Shown: in pieces, positions 55,221 through 64,000 of the stretch
How positions within the stretch are numbered: the first letter of the stretch is position 1
How the letters are laid out: every line of letters begins with the position of its first letter
From: Bufo bufo
Lineage: Eukaryota; Chordata; Amphibia; Anura; Bufonidae
NCBI RefSeq assembly: GCF_905171765.1
Contig: NC_053390.1
Span: forward strand, 333,900,294-333,964,293
Direction: 5' to 3'
DNA length: 64,000 nucleotides
Program-made: the position numbers and the translations under genes
The notes under the pieces: generated by a model
Told to the model about the DNA's origin: nothing
Seen by the model: the letters and a program-made list of their open reading frames with translations, nothing else
Database searches by the model: none

Positions 55221-55502
55221 GGCCTCATGCACACGACCGTTTTTCGGGTCCGCATCCGAGCCGCAGTTTTTGCGGCTTGGGTGCGGACCCATTCCCTTCA
55301 ATGGGGCCACAAAAGATGCAGACAGCACACCGTGTGCTGTCCGCATCCGTTGCTCCATTCTGAGGCCCAGCAAAAAAAATATAGCATGTCCTATTCTTCT
55401 CCGTTTTGCAAATTGCAAGGAAGGCACATTGGCGGCTTCTGTTTTTTGTGGATCCGCAAACCGCGGATCCACAAAAAACGGAACGGTCGTGTGCATGAGG
55501 CC
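55221..55502. mobile_element. Palindromic MITE with TAA duplication
   Basis: 282 bp between TAA at 55218-55220 and 55503-55505, with near-perfect inverted ends (GGCCTCATGCACACGACCGT and its complement). A nested palindrome (GATCCGCAAACCGCGGATCC) lies near the right end. The TAA target suggests PIF/Harbinger. It is inserted into the ~90-bp array and has no coding capacity. Confidence 0.92.
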
Positions 55503-56109
55503 TAATACTACTGTTACTAGCTTGTACACCTTGTTTAATAGATAAGCAATTCTATTACGCATTGATTATCAAAATGGGGTGAATAAGCTGGGCAATTTGA
55601 CTGTTATTAGGGTGTCTTCTTTAATTCAATTAGGACTTAATTCTCAAATGTAACTGTTATTGGGTGCCCACCTTGTTAAATAGATAAGCAATTCTGTTAT
55701 GCCCTGATCCCCAAATTGGGGTCAATAAACTGTCTAATACTGCTGTTTTTGGTGTGCCCACCTAGTTTAATAGATAAGCAATTCTATTATGCCTTGATTC
55801 TAAAATTGGGGTGAATAAGCTGTCTACTGCTGTTATTGGAGTGTCCAAATTGACACAGAATAAATTATTTTACATATACAGTTACTGTTACTGTACAGTA
55901 TGTCCAATGTAGAGGAGCCAGGGCCCTAAAAAGGAACGGGTAGTAGCAGCAGAAGAAGGGGCGGGGGTGGTAGCAGCAGCAAGCCAGAACAGCCACTGTC
56001 ATCCAGCAGTCGTGTTTTGATGACCAATCCCACTGTCCTGGAATGGTTGACTTGGTCTTCAACATCATCTCAACTGACATCAGACTCTCACAGCCAGGAG
56101 TCGGTGGGT

Positions 56110-58790
56110 TCTTCTGACACCACACTTAGTTGGCATGGCCCAGGAACAAGCTCTGGGTCCTGAACCTGCCTCGCCTCTCTCTGCAATTTTATTGCATTGC
56201 TTTTCACGAGGATGAGCTTATTGAGGACAGTCAGCAATTACTGCCCAGCCCAGATTTGGAGGAGAGGTCCGCTGTATCCTCCTGTAGGCGTGCAAGTAGC
56301 AATGACGACAGTCGCATGGGAGCAGAAATTTTGAATAGTCAGTGACACGGCCATGAGACTGGTGAGGGTGACAAATGTGACCAGCAGACAGTAGTAAATG
56401 ATGATGTAGCTGATTGAACGTTGGAGCCGGGTGAAGAGGGGGCTGAATCATCATCAGAGGGTGAAGGTGGCAGCATGTGGCTGAGCTAGCAGGGTGAAAG
56501 TGTGGCCATGAGCCAGCAGGGTGAAAGCAGTGTGAGATCTGGAGCAAAACGTTCCCGGGGTAGACCATCTGCTACTCAGGAGCCTACCTGTCTGGAAACA
56601 ACTAGTGGTGCATGGCTTCATAGAGGCAGCGGCAGGCAGTCATTACGCAGTGGCGAGGGTAAAATGCCATACTTGACGGTGTGGGACATCAGCATGGCCC
56701 TATGTAGTATCTGTGGACAGAAGATGAAGAGCAGCCAGGGTGCTAATATTGGCACCATGGCCCTGTGTCAGCACATAGAGCATCACCATAAAGTGGCCTA
56801 GGAAAACTGTGGCGCTAATGAAGTGGTACAGCCTGACGCATCTCCCAGCGGCCCGCACCCCTTCTCCAGCAGTCAGGGCTCTGCCACCTCAGCAGAAGAG
56901 AGCTGTACTTTCTTCCCATCGTCTACTGGTCCTGATGCTCCTCCTTCTACTCCTCATCATGAGTTTCACCAGAAAGACAACAGTATGAATGCACTTATCC
57001 AATAGCGCAGAAGCTGAACGTGCTCCTGGCCAAGTTGCTGGTACTACAGTCCCTTTCTTTCCATGTGGTTGACTGCACATTTCAGAGAACTGAAGGTGGA
57101 AAGTCCCAAGTCATGACTACTTCTCTAAAAAAGCTGTACCAGCCCTTCATACATACATACAGCAGAAGGTGGGCCAGTCCTTGAGCCTGTCAGTGTCCGG
57201 TACAGGTCATGGCATGCCAATGTATGGAGCTGTAAATATGTTCAAGGACAATACATGTCCTTTGTGGCCCACTGGGTAAATGTGGTTCCTGCCCAGGCAC
57301 ACCAATTTGGCCAGTTGATGGAAATGCCACCTCAGTTTTCTCATGCTGTGATACTGACATCAATGTCCTCCTCTGCCTCCTTATCCTCCACCTTTTCCTC
57401 AGCCTCCACTGTAGGCACAGTTCACAGTGGTGGTACGTTCCAGCATACCACCTATGCCAAGTACGACGGTGTCACGCTGTTCTGAACCTGGCCAACTGAA
57501 GAGCGGAACCATGGTGACTGATAACAGGAAAAACATTCTGTCGGCGCTGCGTCAAGGAAGGCTGACCCATGCGTCCTCCATGGCACACGTCTTTAATCTG
57601 TTTGTAAACCAGTTCCTGAAGTCTTCCACCCAACTACAAGACATTGCTTCATATGCGACGTTTCCACATGTTGGAACTCCACCCTCCACATGTTGGACTG
57701 ACTATATGAGTAGAGGAACGCCGCAAACGATTTCATGATGATGCAGGCAGACAGGGGTACTCAGGTTAGCCAGTGACAGCTCATGTGTGACACCTGCCAT
57801 TTGCTCAGGCCCTTTGAGGAGGCCACTTTATTTGTCAGTCGCCAGGACTATGGGATGAACAACATAATTCCACTCCTTCGCGTCCTTGAGCAGAAGCTGA
57901 TAAATCTGGCTGGCCAGAGGACAGGAGATCTGGCGACTACATTTTAAGGCCACCTGAGCCCTGTCCACCTGAGCCCTGTGAGGGCTGAACTGGCAGAGGA
58001 GGAGGAGGATATAAAAGCCCAGGAATTGTATACAGAAATTGGTGGTTTATCTCCCCGAGCTACAGGAGACGACCAGGAAAAGCAGGAGGAACTAGAGGGC
58101 GACGAGGAAGACCAGGCAGATAACCCCAACACACTGTGGCAGTATGCAGTGGAAATGGAGGTAGGGAGTCCCTCCGATTCCCTTGTGCAAATAGCCAGAT
58201 GCATGCTGAGTTGCTTGCGCAGTGATAGCTGCATTTTCACCATTCGGAAGAGGGATGACTTCTGCATATCCATGATGTTAGACCCTCGCTACCAGGCCAA
58301 AATGGGGGCCTTTTTTTCACCTGCTGAGAAGGATTATAATCTCAACTACTATCGAGATATCCTATGTAGTCGGCTGTTTGCTGCCTAAGTTTTCTATTGC
58401 CCATCCTCATGAAGGTCTGACTAGTGCCAGCTCCATCAGCAGCAATTAATGAGCACTTTTCTTCACCCCCCTACTGAAGAAACCAGCCGGAAACCACAGG
58501 ATATGGAGCAGAACCTGAACCAGCAGGTGGTGGCATACTTTAAGTGTACGCAGTCACCCCAGATCCAAGATTTCCTGGACTACTGGGCAGCCAATCTTGA
58601 ATTGTGGCCGCAACTGGCCGAGTTTGCCCTGGACAAACTTTCCTGCCCAGCCAGTAGTGTGGCATCATAGTGGGAGCAGAAGGCATAGTTTCATCAGAAA
58701 ACTCACCTTTCAACACAAAGTGTAGAGAGATTAACCTTTATAAAGATGAATATGGCATGGCTTAGTCAGGATTGCCACACATCGGGGCAT
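56110..58790 (+). pseudogene. hAT transposase, BED type, broken (second copy type)
   Basis: In order: an acidic N-terminus (56200-56350), a BED finger in frame 56502-56801 (ALCSICGQKM...ALCQHIEHHH), a Ser-rich linker (56850-57000), a YMSFVAHWVNV segment (about 57250) matching the post-TTDTW strand, a VTDNRKNILSAL block with AHVFNL (about 57510-57605), MLDPRYQAKMGAFF (about 58275-58315) and the dimerisation block FLDYWAANLELWPQLAEFA...CPASSVAS (about 58575-58665). Several frame changes and stops separate the pieces (for instance at 56343, 56799, 57483, 58386 and 58668). Strand, BED variant and arrays differ from the 17-20 kb copy, so it is a different family. Confidence 0.88.
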
Positions 58791-58869
58791 GATGCATCAG
58801 ACTAGATAATTCTGGCAGTAATGTTCTGACTGCAGTGTGCCGCCACATCTGAACATTGTGAAAAATGGC

Positions 58870-59410
58870 ACGTTACTTCTGGCCATGTGCTTCAGCCACT
58901 ATTCTGATTTTACCACCGCCTGAGGTCATACACTTGCTGCCTCTGCTGCCATCTTCTCCTACTGCCATTATCTTGTGCTGTTACTACCACTGCTGTTTCC
59001 CACTCTGTGACTGGGTCACTGTGTTTACTCCTCATGCTGTTGTCACCCTCTCTACTCTGTCACTGGGCCACTATGTTTTTTTTGTTTTTTTTTGCCACTA
59101 TGTTAACTCCTCATGCTGTTGTCACTCTCCCCACTCTGTGACTGGGCCTTTATTTTGACTCTTCTCGCTGTTGCCAAACTCCCCACTCTGTGACTGGGCC
59201 ACTGTATTGACTTATTTTGCTGTTGCCACCCTCACCACTCTGTGACTGAGCCACTATGTTGACTCCTCTCGCTGTTGCCACACTCCCCACTCTGTGACTG
59301 GGCCACTGTTTTGACTCCTCTTGCTGTTCCACCCTCACCACTCTGTGACTGGGCCACTATGTTGACTCCTCTTGCTGTTGCCACCCTCACCACGCTGTGA
59401 TGGGGCCACT
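58870..59410. repeat. 52-bp tandem array
   Basis: Eight to nine units of CTGTTGCCACCCTCACCACT, CTGTGACTGGGCCACTATG, TTGACTCCTCTCG. It follows the transposase of the second hAT element. Diverged relatives are at 30460, 32380 and 60160. Slightly GC-richer than the surroundings, with no coding function. Confidence 0.9.
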
Positions 59411-59599
59411 AGTTTCCCTGTTTGGCCTTGTTGACATCACTGTTCATTTTACCCTTCTTCTGATCTGTCAGAAGAACTGAAAAATTTAAAACACAATGGA
59501 TCCTGTCTTTGGAGCATACATCAGGCCTCTATCATATATATAATTATGTTTGCTTCATGGATATGCACCTGTGATTCTGAAGGTTTTAGCCTAAATTTT

Positions 59600-60070
59600 C
59601 TTGCCTCTATCATATGGTTAGTATTTTGCATTGGTATTTGATCGTGATTTGGAAGCCAAAATCAGGCGTGGGTCCAAAAGGTAAATATTTCCATCACATT
59701 TTATATCTGTTTTGGACCCACTCCAGTTTTTGCCTTACTAATACTGATCCAATACTGATGCAAAAACTGGCCAAATACTGATGGTGTCATAGAAGCCATT
59801 AAAGTCCTACATGCAGGACTTCTTGTCCATCTGAATAAAACCAATTTCAGAGGCAGATGGGCAAAACTAATGCAAATTGAACATGAGGCCTCTAACACAT
59901 GGTCAGTATATTAGGATTTAATCAAGATTTGGAAGCAAAAAGCAGGAGTGGGTCCAAAACACAGAAGACATGCAAATATTCCCATCATCTCATCTCTGTT
60001 TTGGACCCACACCTGTTTTTGCCTTACCAATACTGATCAATGACTGGTCAAATACTAACCTTGTGAAGGT
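59600..60070. repeat. Direct repeat pair around GATTTGGAAG...GTGGGTCCAAAA
   Basis: Blocks at about 59640-59790 and 59920-60060 are similar (GATTTGGAAGC(C)AAAA, AGCAGGAGTGGGTCCAAAA, GTTTTTGCCTTACCAATACTGATC). The spacing is about 280 bp. This is probably a small MITE or its tandem duplicate within the hAT element. Ends not resolved. Confidence 0.55.
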
Positions 60071-60205
60071 GGGTGCTCAAAAGACAGGATTCAGGTTTTT
60101 TTGTGTAGTTGTTCTTTTGATGGATCAGAAGAAAGTAAAAATAAACAGTGATGTCAACACAAACTTACTGCTGACACCCTCCCCACCTTGTCAAGGGGTC
60201 ACTAC

Positions 60206-60490
60206 TAGAGTTGAGCGGACACCTTGATGTTCGGGTTCAACGGGTTCGGCCGAACTTCACAAAAAAGTTCGAGTTCGGGACCTGAACTTGACCCCGAACC
60301 CGAACCCTATTGAAGTCAATGGGGACCCGAATTTTGAGCACAAAAATCACTGTAAAAAATTAATGGAAAGGGCTAGAGGGCTGCAAATGGCATCAAAATG
60401 TGGTTAAGAACATGGCAAGTGCTTTGCAAACAAAAGTGGATAGGGAAAAATAATAATCTTGATTGAGGAGGAGGTAGCCTACAGTGATGG
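60206..60490. mobile_element. Left end of a third hAT element
   Basis: It begins TAGAGTTGAGCGGACACC, then paired GTTCGGG/CCGAAC motifs and CCCATTGACTT-like text (complement), typical of hAT ends. The preceding 8 bp, GTCACTAC, would be the duplication. The right end is not in the window. A PLE follows at about 60491, so it is interrupted early. Confidence 0.55.
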
Positions 60491-60705
60491 TCAGTTTGCC
60501 GTGGTCGCCCGCGAACAAATGCGGGCTGCCATCTTAAATCACAAATCCGGCGAGGCACAGGTAAGTCCTTACCTGTGAAATGATAGAAATAAAGCGATGG
60601 TTCCAGCATCGAAGTGATAATATTAAATATTGTAGGTTCCTTTATTCAGTGTAGTACAGATCAATACAGTGACAGCATCACCTCAGTGTTCCAAATGAAC
60701 ATCTA

Positions 60706-60737
60706 CGCGTTTCGAACAAACATGTTCTTAGTCGTGA
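60706..60737 (-). other. Degenerate hammerhead-like motif in PLE 3' region
   Basis: The minus strand reads GAACATGTTTGTTC (a 5-bp helix II) followed by GAAACGCGTAGA, as in the other two motifs. The expected CTGANGA box is replaced by GACTAA. It is probably inactive. Confidence 0.4.
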
Positions 60738-61171
60738 CCGATCAGAAATACAACTGGCCATGTTTAAATAGGTTAGCTGCAACCTCTCCTCCCACCACAG
60801 GTGATAACTAGAAGGAGCTGATTGCAGCACACCCAGGACATAGCCAATGGGAGCAACTGAAATTAACATTAGTGCAAATTTAACATCTATAAAAACCAGG
60901 TGGGTGCACATAAAATAAATACTATTCAGACTCCTGGGTCCTAAATCAGGAATAGCAAAATATGCCAGTCTCCGAAAAACACAATAACAGACGAGACATT
61001 GGCAAAAAAAAAAAAAAAGAATTCCTGAAAAAACCGCATGGTCTGAACACTGGTTTACAATGTTAAAAACAGTAAATCAAACATGGCGAAAGTATCCACA
61101 TAGCTGCTGGTCTAGATGGTACAGCACAATGAGAATATATGTATAGAGGTGCACCAGGAATGGACCAGATC

Positions 61172-62044
61172 CTAATAAAGATACATGAGTTCCTTTTTTA
61201 AATTCAAGCCATTCGGATGTCTTGTTTTTAATCGTAAGATCCAGAAGGCTTCCCTTTGTATTAATCGCCTTTGCAAATCGCCCCCTCGAATAGAGGGAAA
61301 AACTCGCTCGATTCCAAAGGCAATAAAAGTTCGTAAACTCCTACCATGCATCGAAACAAAGTACCTAGCAGCATTCGAAATGTTGACATAAGAATTGGTA
61401 ACATAATTCAGATGTTCCAGGATTCTATTTTTCAACCTTCTTGTGGTGCTTCCCACATAAAGGAGGTCACACTGAGTACATCTGATAACATAAATTACTC
61501 CAGTGGTATTGCAGTTTATATAAGATTTAATGGAGAAGGTTGAAATATGTTTGGAATCCTCGAAGATTTTGGTGGGCACAACGTAGCAACAAGTTTTACA
61601 AGGATGACTGCCGCACCGTGTGAACCCGGTGTATTTGAGCCAAGTATTGGTCTGGGTTCTTTTCGAAGCTGATTTAAATAATGAAGGGGACAGGGTGGGA
61701 GACCGTCTGGTTGCCACTCTGTAGCCATCCTGCAGTAAACCATGTAAAATATCGTCATCATATAGAATCGATATATATTCCGACACTACCCGTTTGACCT
61801 GCTGGAATTGATTACTGTAGGTAAGAACCAAAGTAGGTGGATTAATGCGATCTTTCACACCTGCAGTGTTTTCTTCCTTCCCTGCCCTGTCATCTCTCCC
61901 GAAGAGTAATGTCTTGCGATTTTTCGTCTGTGCTATTTTTTCAGCTCTCTTGATCATCCAAGTGGGGTAACCCCTTACTAATAATCTTGATGAGTCGACA
62001 TTCCAATGTGAAGGTCGTGTCATCACTGCAATTTCTTCTAGCAC
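61172..62044 (-). CDS. PLE C-terminal part with GIY-YIG endonuclease
   Basis: 290 open codons. Residues 1-140 are the RT thumb and linker. A Cys-rich patch (C144, C149, C152, C153) is followed by the GIY-YIG domain from about residue 180: GVIYVI at 182-187, LYVGST at 195-200, and the conserved Arg/Glu/His pattern in RRLKNRILEH (202-211). GIY-YIG cuts target DNA to prime cDNA synthesis in PLEs. This block is undamaged. The real protein starts further up in the RT, so the ATG at 62044 is not the native start. The RT frame overlaps it by about 100 bp, showing a frameshift near 61990-62040. Confidence 0.9.
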   Translation of the reverse strand: MLEEIAVMTRPSHWNVDSSRLLVRGYPTWMIKRAEKIAQTKNRKTLLFGRDDRAGKEENTAGVKDRINPPTLVLTYSNQFQQVKRVVSEYISILYDDDILHGLLQDGYRVATRRSPTLSPSLFKSASKRTQTNTWLKYTGFTRCGSHPCKTCCYVVPTKIFEDSKHISTFSIKSYINCNTTGVIYVIRCTQCDLLYVGSTTRRLKNRILEHLNYVTNSYVNISNAARYFVSMHGRSLRTFIAFGIERVFPSIRGGDLQRRLIQREAFWILRLKTRHPNGLNLKKELMYLY

Positions 62045-63160
62045 GCAACATCTCTCCTACCGGAATAGACTTAATAGTATGTATGGGATGATGGCTGTTA
62101 TCTCTCAGAATCGCATTCCCAGAAACTGCTTTACAATAAGTAGTTGTATGTATATTCGAACAGGGGATACCCGTGAGAGTTAAATCGAGAAAATTGATCG
62201 TGAACCTATCATGCGAGTAAGTAAATCTCAGATTGTAGGTATTGTCATTGAGGTAGTGCATGAAATCTGGTATGGCAGGCACATCGCCGCTCCATATGAT
62301 GAGCAAATCATCAATGTACCTGCCATACCAATCCAATGCTGCTGCAAAAAGGGTTATCCGTGGTATATATATTCCTTTCTTCCCAGTACGACATGGTTAA
62401 ATTCGCTAGGGAAGGGGAAAATTTGGCCCCCATCGAAACTCCCCGTATTTGCAGAAAAAACAAGCCGTCAAAAGAGAAATAGTTGTGAGTCAATAAAAAT
62501 TCAGTGACTTAACATAATCTATGAAATATGACTCATGGCGGCTGTATTTATGCAAATGAAATTCTATTGCGAATAAAGCCACGTCGTGAGGGATAGAAGG
62601 GTAAAGCGATGAAACATCACTAGTGAGCCAAGTGAAGCTGGAAGACCACTCTTTCTGGTAAAAACTTCTTAAGATGTCTCCAGTATCTTTAATATAACCT
62701 GGCGCTCGTTTGACAACGGGCTGTAAAATCGCATCTAACCACTCTCCTAGTTTTTCGGTCAAGGAGCCTATAACAGAGAGAATAGGGCGCAGTGGGGGTG
62801 GATCTAACCCCTTATGAATTTTGGGTAAGGCATGTATGATGGGTGTTATGGGTGACTCCACCTGTAGGTACAAAAATTGTTTATGGCTGAAATAGCCTAA
62901 ATCCTTGCCCTTATTTAAAAGAACAAGGTATTGTGCCTGAAATCGACAATTGGATCATTTTTTAAATGTTTATAGGTGGAGGTATCTAGAACAATGTCCA
63001 TCATTTGTTGCTTATAAACCATTTTATTTAATATCACCACTGTCCGCCATTTTTACAATGATATTCTCCTTGTCTTTTAGTTCAAGAAGAGCATTTCTTT
63101 GGGATTTAGATAAATTGTTTCGTTGCGAGCTGGCTTCTTTTTGAACAGAGAGACTTATAC
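61941..63160 (-). pseudogene. PLE reverse transcriptase, broken
   Basis: Pieces in order: QRNALLELKDKENIIVKMAD (63130-63050), HALPKIHKGLDPPPLRPILS (about 62840-62780), TSDVSSLYPSIPH (about 62625-62590, first catalytic Asp), RGVSMGAKFSPSLANL (about 62445-62400) and YGRYIDDLLIIW (about 62330-62290, YxDD). Frames change near 62490, 62330 and 62000, and stops occur between 63024 and 62880. PLE RTs resemble telomerase RTs and prime at nicks made by GIY-YIG. This copy cannot be translated whole. Confidence 0.88.
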
Positions 63161-63178
63161 GATTATCATCGCAAACAG

Positions 63179-63496
63179 GTGTATGAGTGGGGGAGAAGAG
63201 AGCAAATGCGCAATATACCAAGACCCACCCTCAAAAAATCGAAAAGTAAACACAAGTCTTCGTCCAGAAATCAGACTGTCAGCTTTACTTCAGAATCCGA
63301 ATGTCTACAATCCAATTCTGAATACGATGACCCCTCGACTGAACACGAAACAGATATTCCGCCTAACAAAATGTCGTATTATAAAAAATCTAAAAATAAA
63401 GGCAAAGGAGATAAAACTTCAAAATACTATCCAGAAGAGGGGGTCGCAAACACAGGGAAGCCACATACCATGGCTACGCGGCATCACAAGAAATGA
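63179..63496 (+). CDS. Short basic ORF upstream of the PLE frame
   Basis: 105 codons, rich in Lys, Ser and Asn (SKSKHKSSSRNQ, KSKNKGKGDK). I recognise no domain. Its stop codon overlaps the next ATG (ATGA at 63493-63496). It may be the true N-terminus of the PLE protein with a frame change, or a small upstream ORF. The composition suits nucleic-acid binding, but that is inference. Confidence 0.45.
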   Translation: MYEWGRREQMRNIPRPTLKKSKSKHKSSSRNQTVSFTSESECLQSNSEYDDPSTEHETDIPPNKMSYYKKSKNKGKGDKTSKYYPEEGVANTGKPHTMATRHHKK

Positions 63497-64000
63497 ACCC
63501 CACTGTGGGGACGACTAACGATTTTGAAGTTAGTAATCTGTCAGACGAATTGTTAACTGATAATCAAATCAACATATTGAGACTTGGTCTGAATTTTGCT
63601 CCGACCCATGATTTTGACTTATTTTCAACTCTCATGGACATCAACAAATTTATCAGAGACCTCACGGTCAAAAGACATTTTCATGGGTCTGAGAGTATAT
63701 CAAACCAACCCTTACATTTACAACAATGCAATGAATTCACTAGTATGTCTTTTGCTGAACAATTGTCTCTGGTCAGTTTGATTGAGCTCCAGTCAGATTA
63801 TGATGGTAGCACTGCGACTTCCGAGGTTCTGGATTTTCGAACCGGGAATACGCAATTCTACCCTCTGAATTCACGTACACCAGGAATGGACCTTTTCCAA
63901 GAGGTAGTCGAAAAACGGCTTCTCTGTGTTCAAAAAGAAGTCAGCTCGCAACAAAACAATTTATCTAAATCCCAAAGAAATGCTCTTCTTGAACTAAAAG
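63493..64000 (+). CDS. PLE protein, N-terminal part (open to window end)
   Basis: 169 codons from MNPTVGTTNDFEVSN with no stop before the edge. It contains the PLE N-terminal signature ILRLGLNFAPTHDFDLF (about residues 28-44), a middle variable region, and the block LSKSQRNALLELK just before the RT. The RT would continue outside the window. The ATG overlaps the stop of the upstream ORF. Being open, this copy may be younger than the minus-strand one. Confidence 0.8.
   Translation, partial: MNPTVGTTNDFEVSNLSDELLTDNQINILRLGLNFAPTHDFDLFSTLMDINKFIRDLTVKRHFHGSESISNQPLHLQQCNEFTSMSFAEQLSLVSLIELQSDYDGSTATSEVLDFRTGNTQFYPLNSRTPGMDLFQEVVEKRLLCVQKEVSSQQNNLSKSQRNALLELK

Larger units (their letters stand above)
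51530..55860. repeat. ~90-bp tandem array, interrupted three times
   Basis: Unit: AATAGATAAGCAATTCTATT, ACGCCTTGATTCTCAAATTGGGGTGAATAAGCTGT and ACTGTTATTGGGGTGTCCACCTTGTT. Units at 51530-51641, 53206-53353, 54942-55220 and 55503-55860, about a dozen in all. Three elements are inserted in it, and each insertion point can be checked against neighbouring uninterrupted units. Confidence 0.9.
51290..60205 (+). mobile_element. Second large hAT element with nested insertions (ends not fixed)
   Basis: It has the same plan as 8250-27996: a tandem array (~90 bp, 51530-55860), a BED/hAT transposase (plus strand, 56.1-58.8 kb), then another array (52 bp, 58870-59410). The opening segment shares CCCTAACAGTCTGTCCCTGC-like text (complement) with the right end of the first element. 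Nested inside are a DD37E Tc1-like element, a PLE fold-back, a TAA MITE and repeats at 59600-60070. I could not place terminal repeats or a target duplication, so the limits are approximate. Confidence 0.5.
60491..63155 (-). mobile_element. Penelope-like element (RT + GIY-YIG), minus strand, broken
   Basis: Reading leftwards from 63155: N-terminal PLE block, RT, linker, GIY-YIG endonuclease, then a 3' region with a degenerate hammerhead and AATAAAGGAACC near 60645. The 3' limit is approximate. The first ~150 codons are missing; instead, the sequence meets a plus-strand PLE 5' part. Such inverted joins are a known habit of Penelope-like elements. Confidence 0.85.
63156..64000 (+). mobile_element. 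Penelope-like element, 5' part, plus strand (runs off the window)
   Basis: The plus-strand frame ends in VQKEVSSQQNNLSKSQRNAL, nearly identical to the minus-strand VQKEASSQRNNLSKSQRNAL at 63150-63080. The two PLE sequences therefore face away from a point near 63155, with 5' regions adjacent. This copy has the N-terminal part that the minus-strand copy lacks. Its divergence in the shared block suggests two insertions of related copies, not a simple inversion. Confidence 0.8.

Overview
This 64 kb window is repeat-dense vertebrate genomic DNA. The combination of transposon families points to an anuran amphibian: hAT elements with large subterminal tandem arrays, TTAA-flanked and TAA-flanked MITEs, Tc1-like elements of several catalytic-spacing types, a Penelope-like element (PLE) with GIY-YIG, and a chromovirus Ty3/Gypsy. 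That assignment is inferred from repeat content only. I found no exon of a host gene, no tRNA or rRNA gene, no CRISPR and no bacterial gene. Every long reading frame is either transposon-derived or an artefact of a tandem repeat.

Layout. 1-4446: 5' part of an endogenous retrovirus on the minus strand (protease start, a long open gag, a tRNA-Arg-like primer binding site, a candidate LTR). The candidate LTR holds a striking series of back-to-back hairpins at 3521-4417. 4447-8249: AT-rich DNA with a solo LTR (CTAT duplication), a TAA-flanked MITE and a hAT MITE (8-bp duplication). 8250-27996: apparently one very large hAT element bounded by a near-perfect 8-bp duplication, with a ~110-bp array on the left, a broken BED/hAT transposase on the minus strand at 17.2-20.0 kb, and a ~170-bp array on the right. 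Nested in it are a TA-flanked MITE, a full-length but broken L1-like LINE, a 5'-truncated CR1/L2-type LINE with an open RT frame, and a Tc1-like element.

28-37.6 kb: low-information DNA, small MITEs, a PLE-derived fold-back with a hammerhead-like motif, a candidate LTR, a CTAT microsatellite, and the first copy of a long element with ~300-bp internal repeats. 37684-40108: a hAT MITE whose interior is a 39-bp minisatellite with 312-bp higher-order structure. 40127-41061: a TTAA element split by a fold-back. 41066-47872: a Tc1-like DD34E element whose transposase is split by a young chromovirus Gypsy (653-bp LTRs about 98.8% identical, ACGAC duplication).

48.5-50 kb: second copy of the ~300-bp-repeat element. 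51.3-60.2 kb: a second large hAT element with ~90-bp and 52-bp arrays and a broken plus-strand transposase. Nested in it are a DD37E Tc1-like element, a fold-back with 545-bp arms about 99.5% identical, and a palindromic MITE. 60.2-64 kb: the left end of a third hAT element, then PLE copies facing each other: RT plus GIY-YIG on the minus strand, and the N-terminal part of a related PLE on the plus strand running out of the window.

The coding pieces do not form a host pathway. They are independent mobile elements inserted into one another, and the nesting gives a relative chronology. Items most worth a second look are the hairpin array in the ERV LTR, the ribozyme-bearing PLE fold-backs, the inverted PLE pair and the giant hAT composites.
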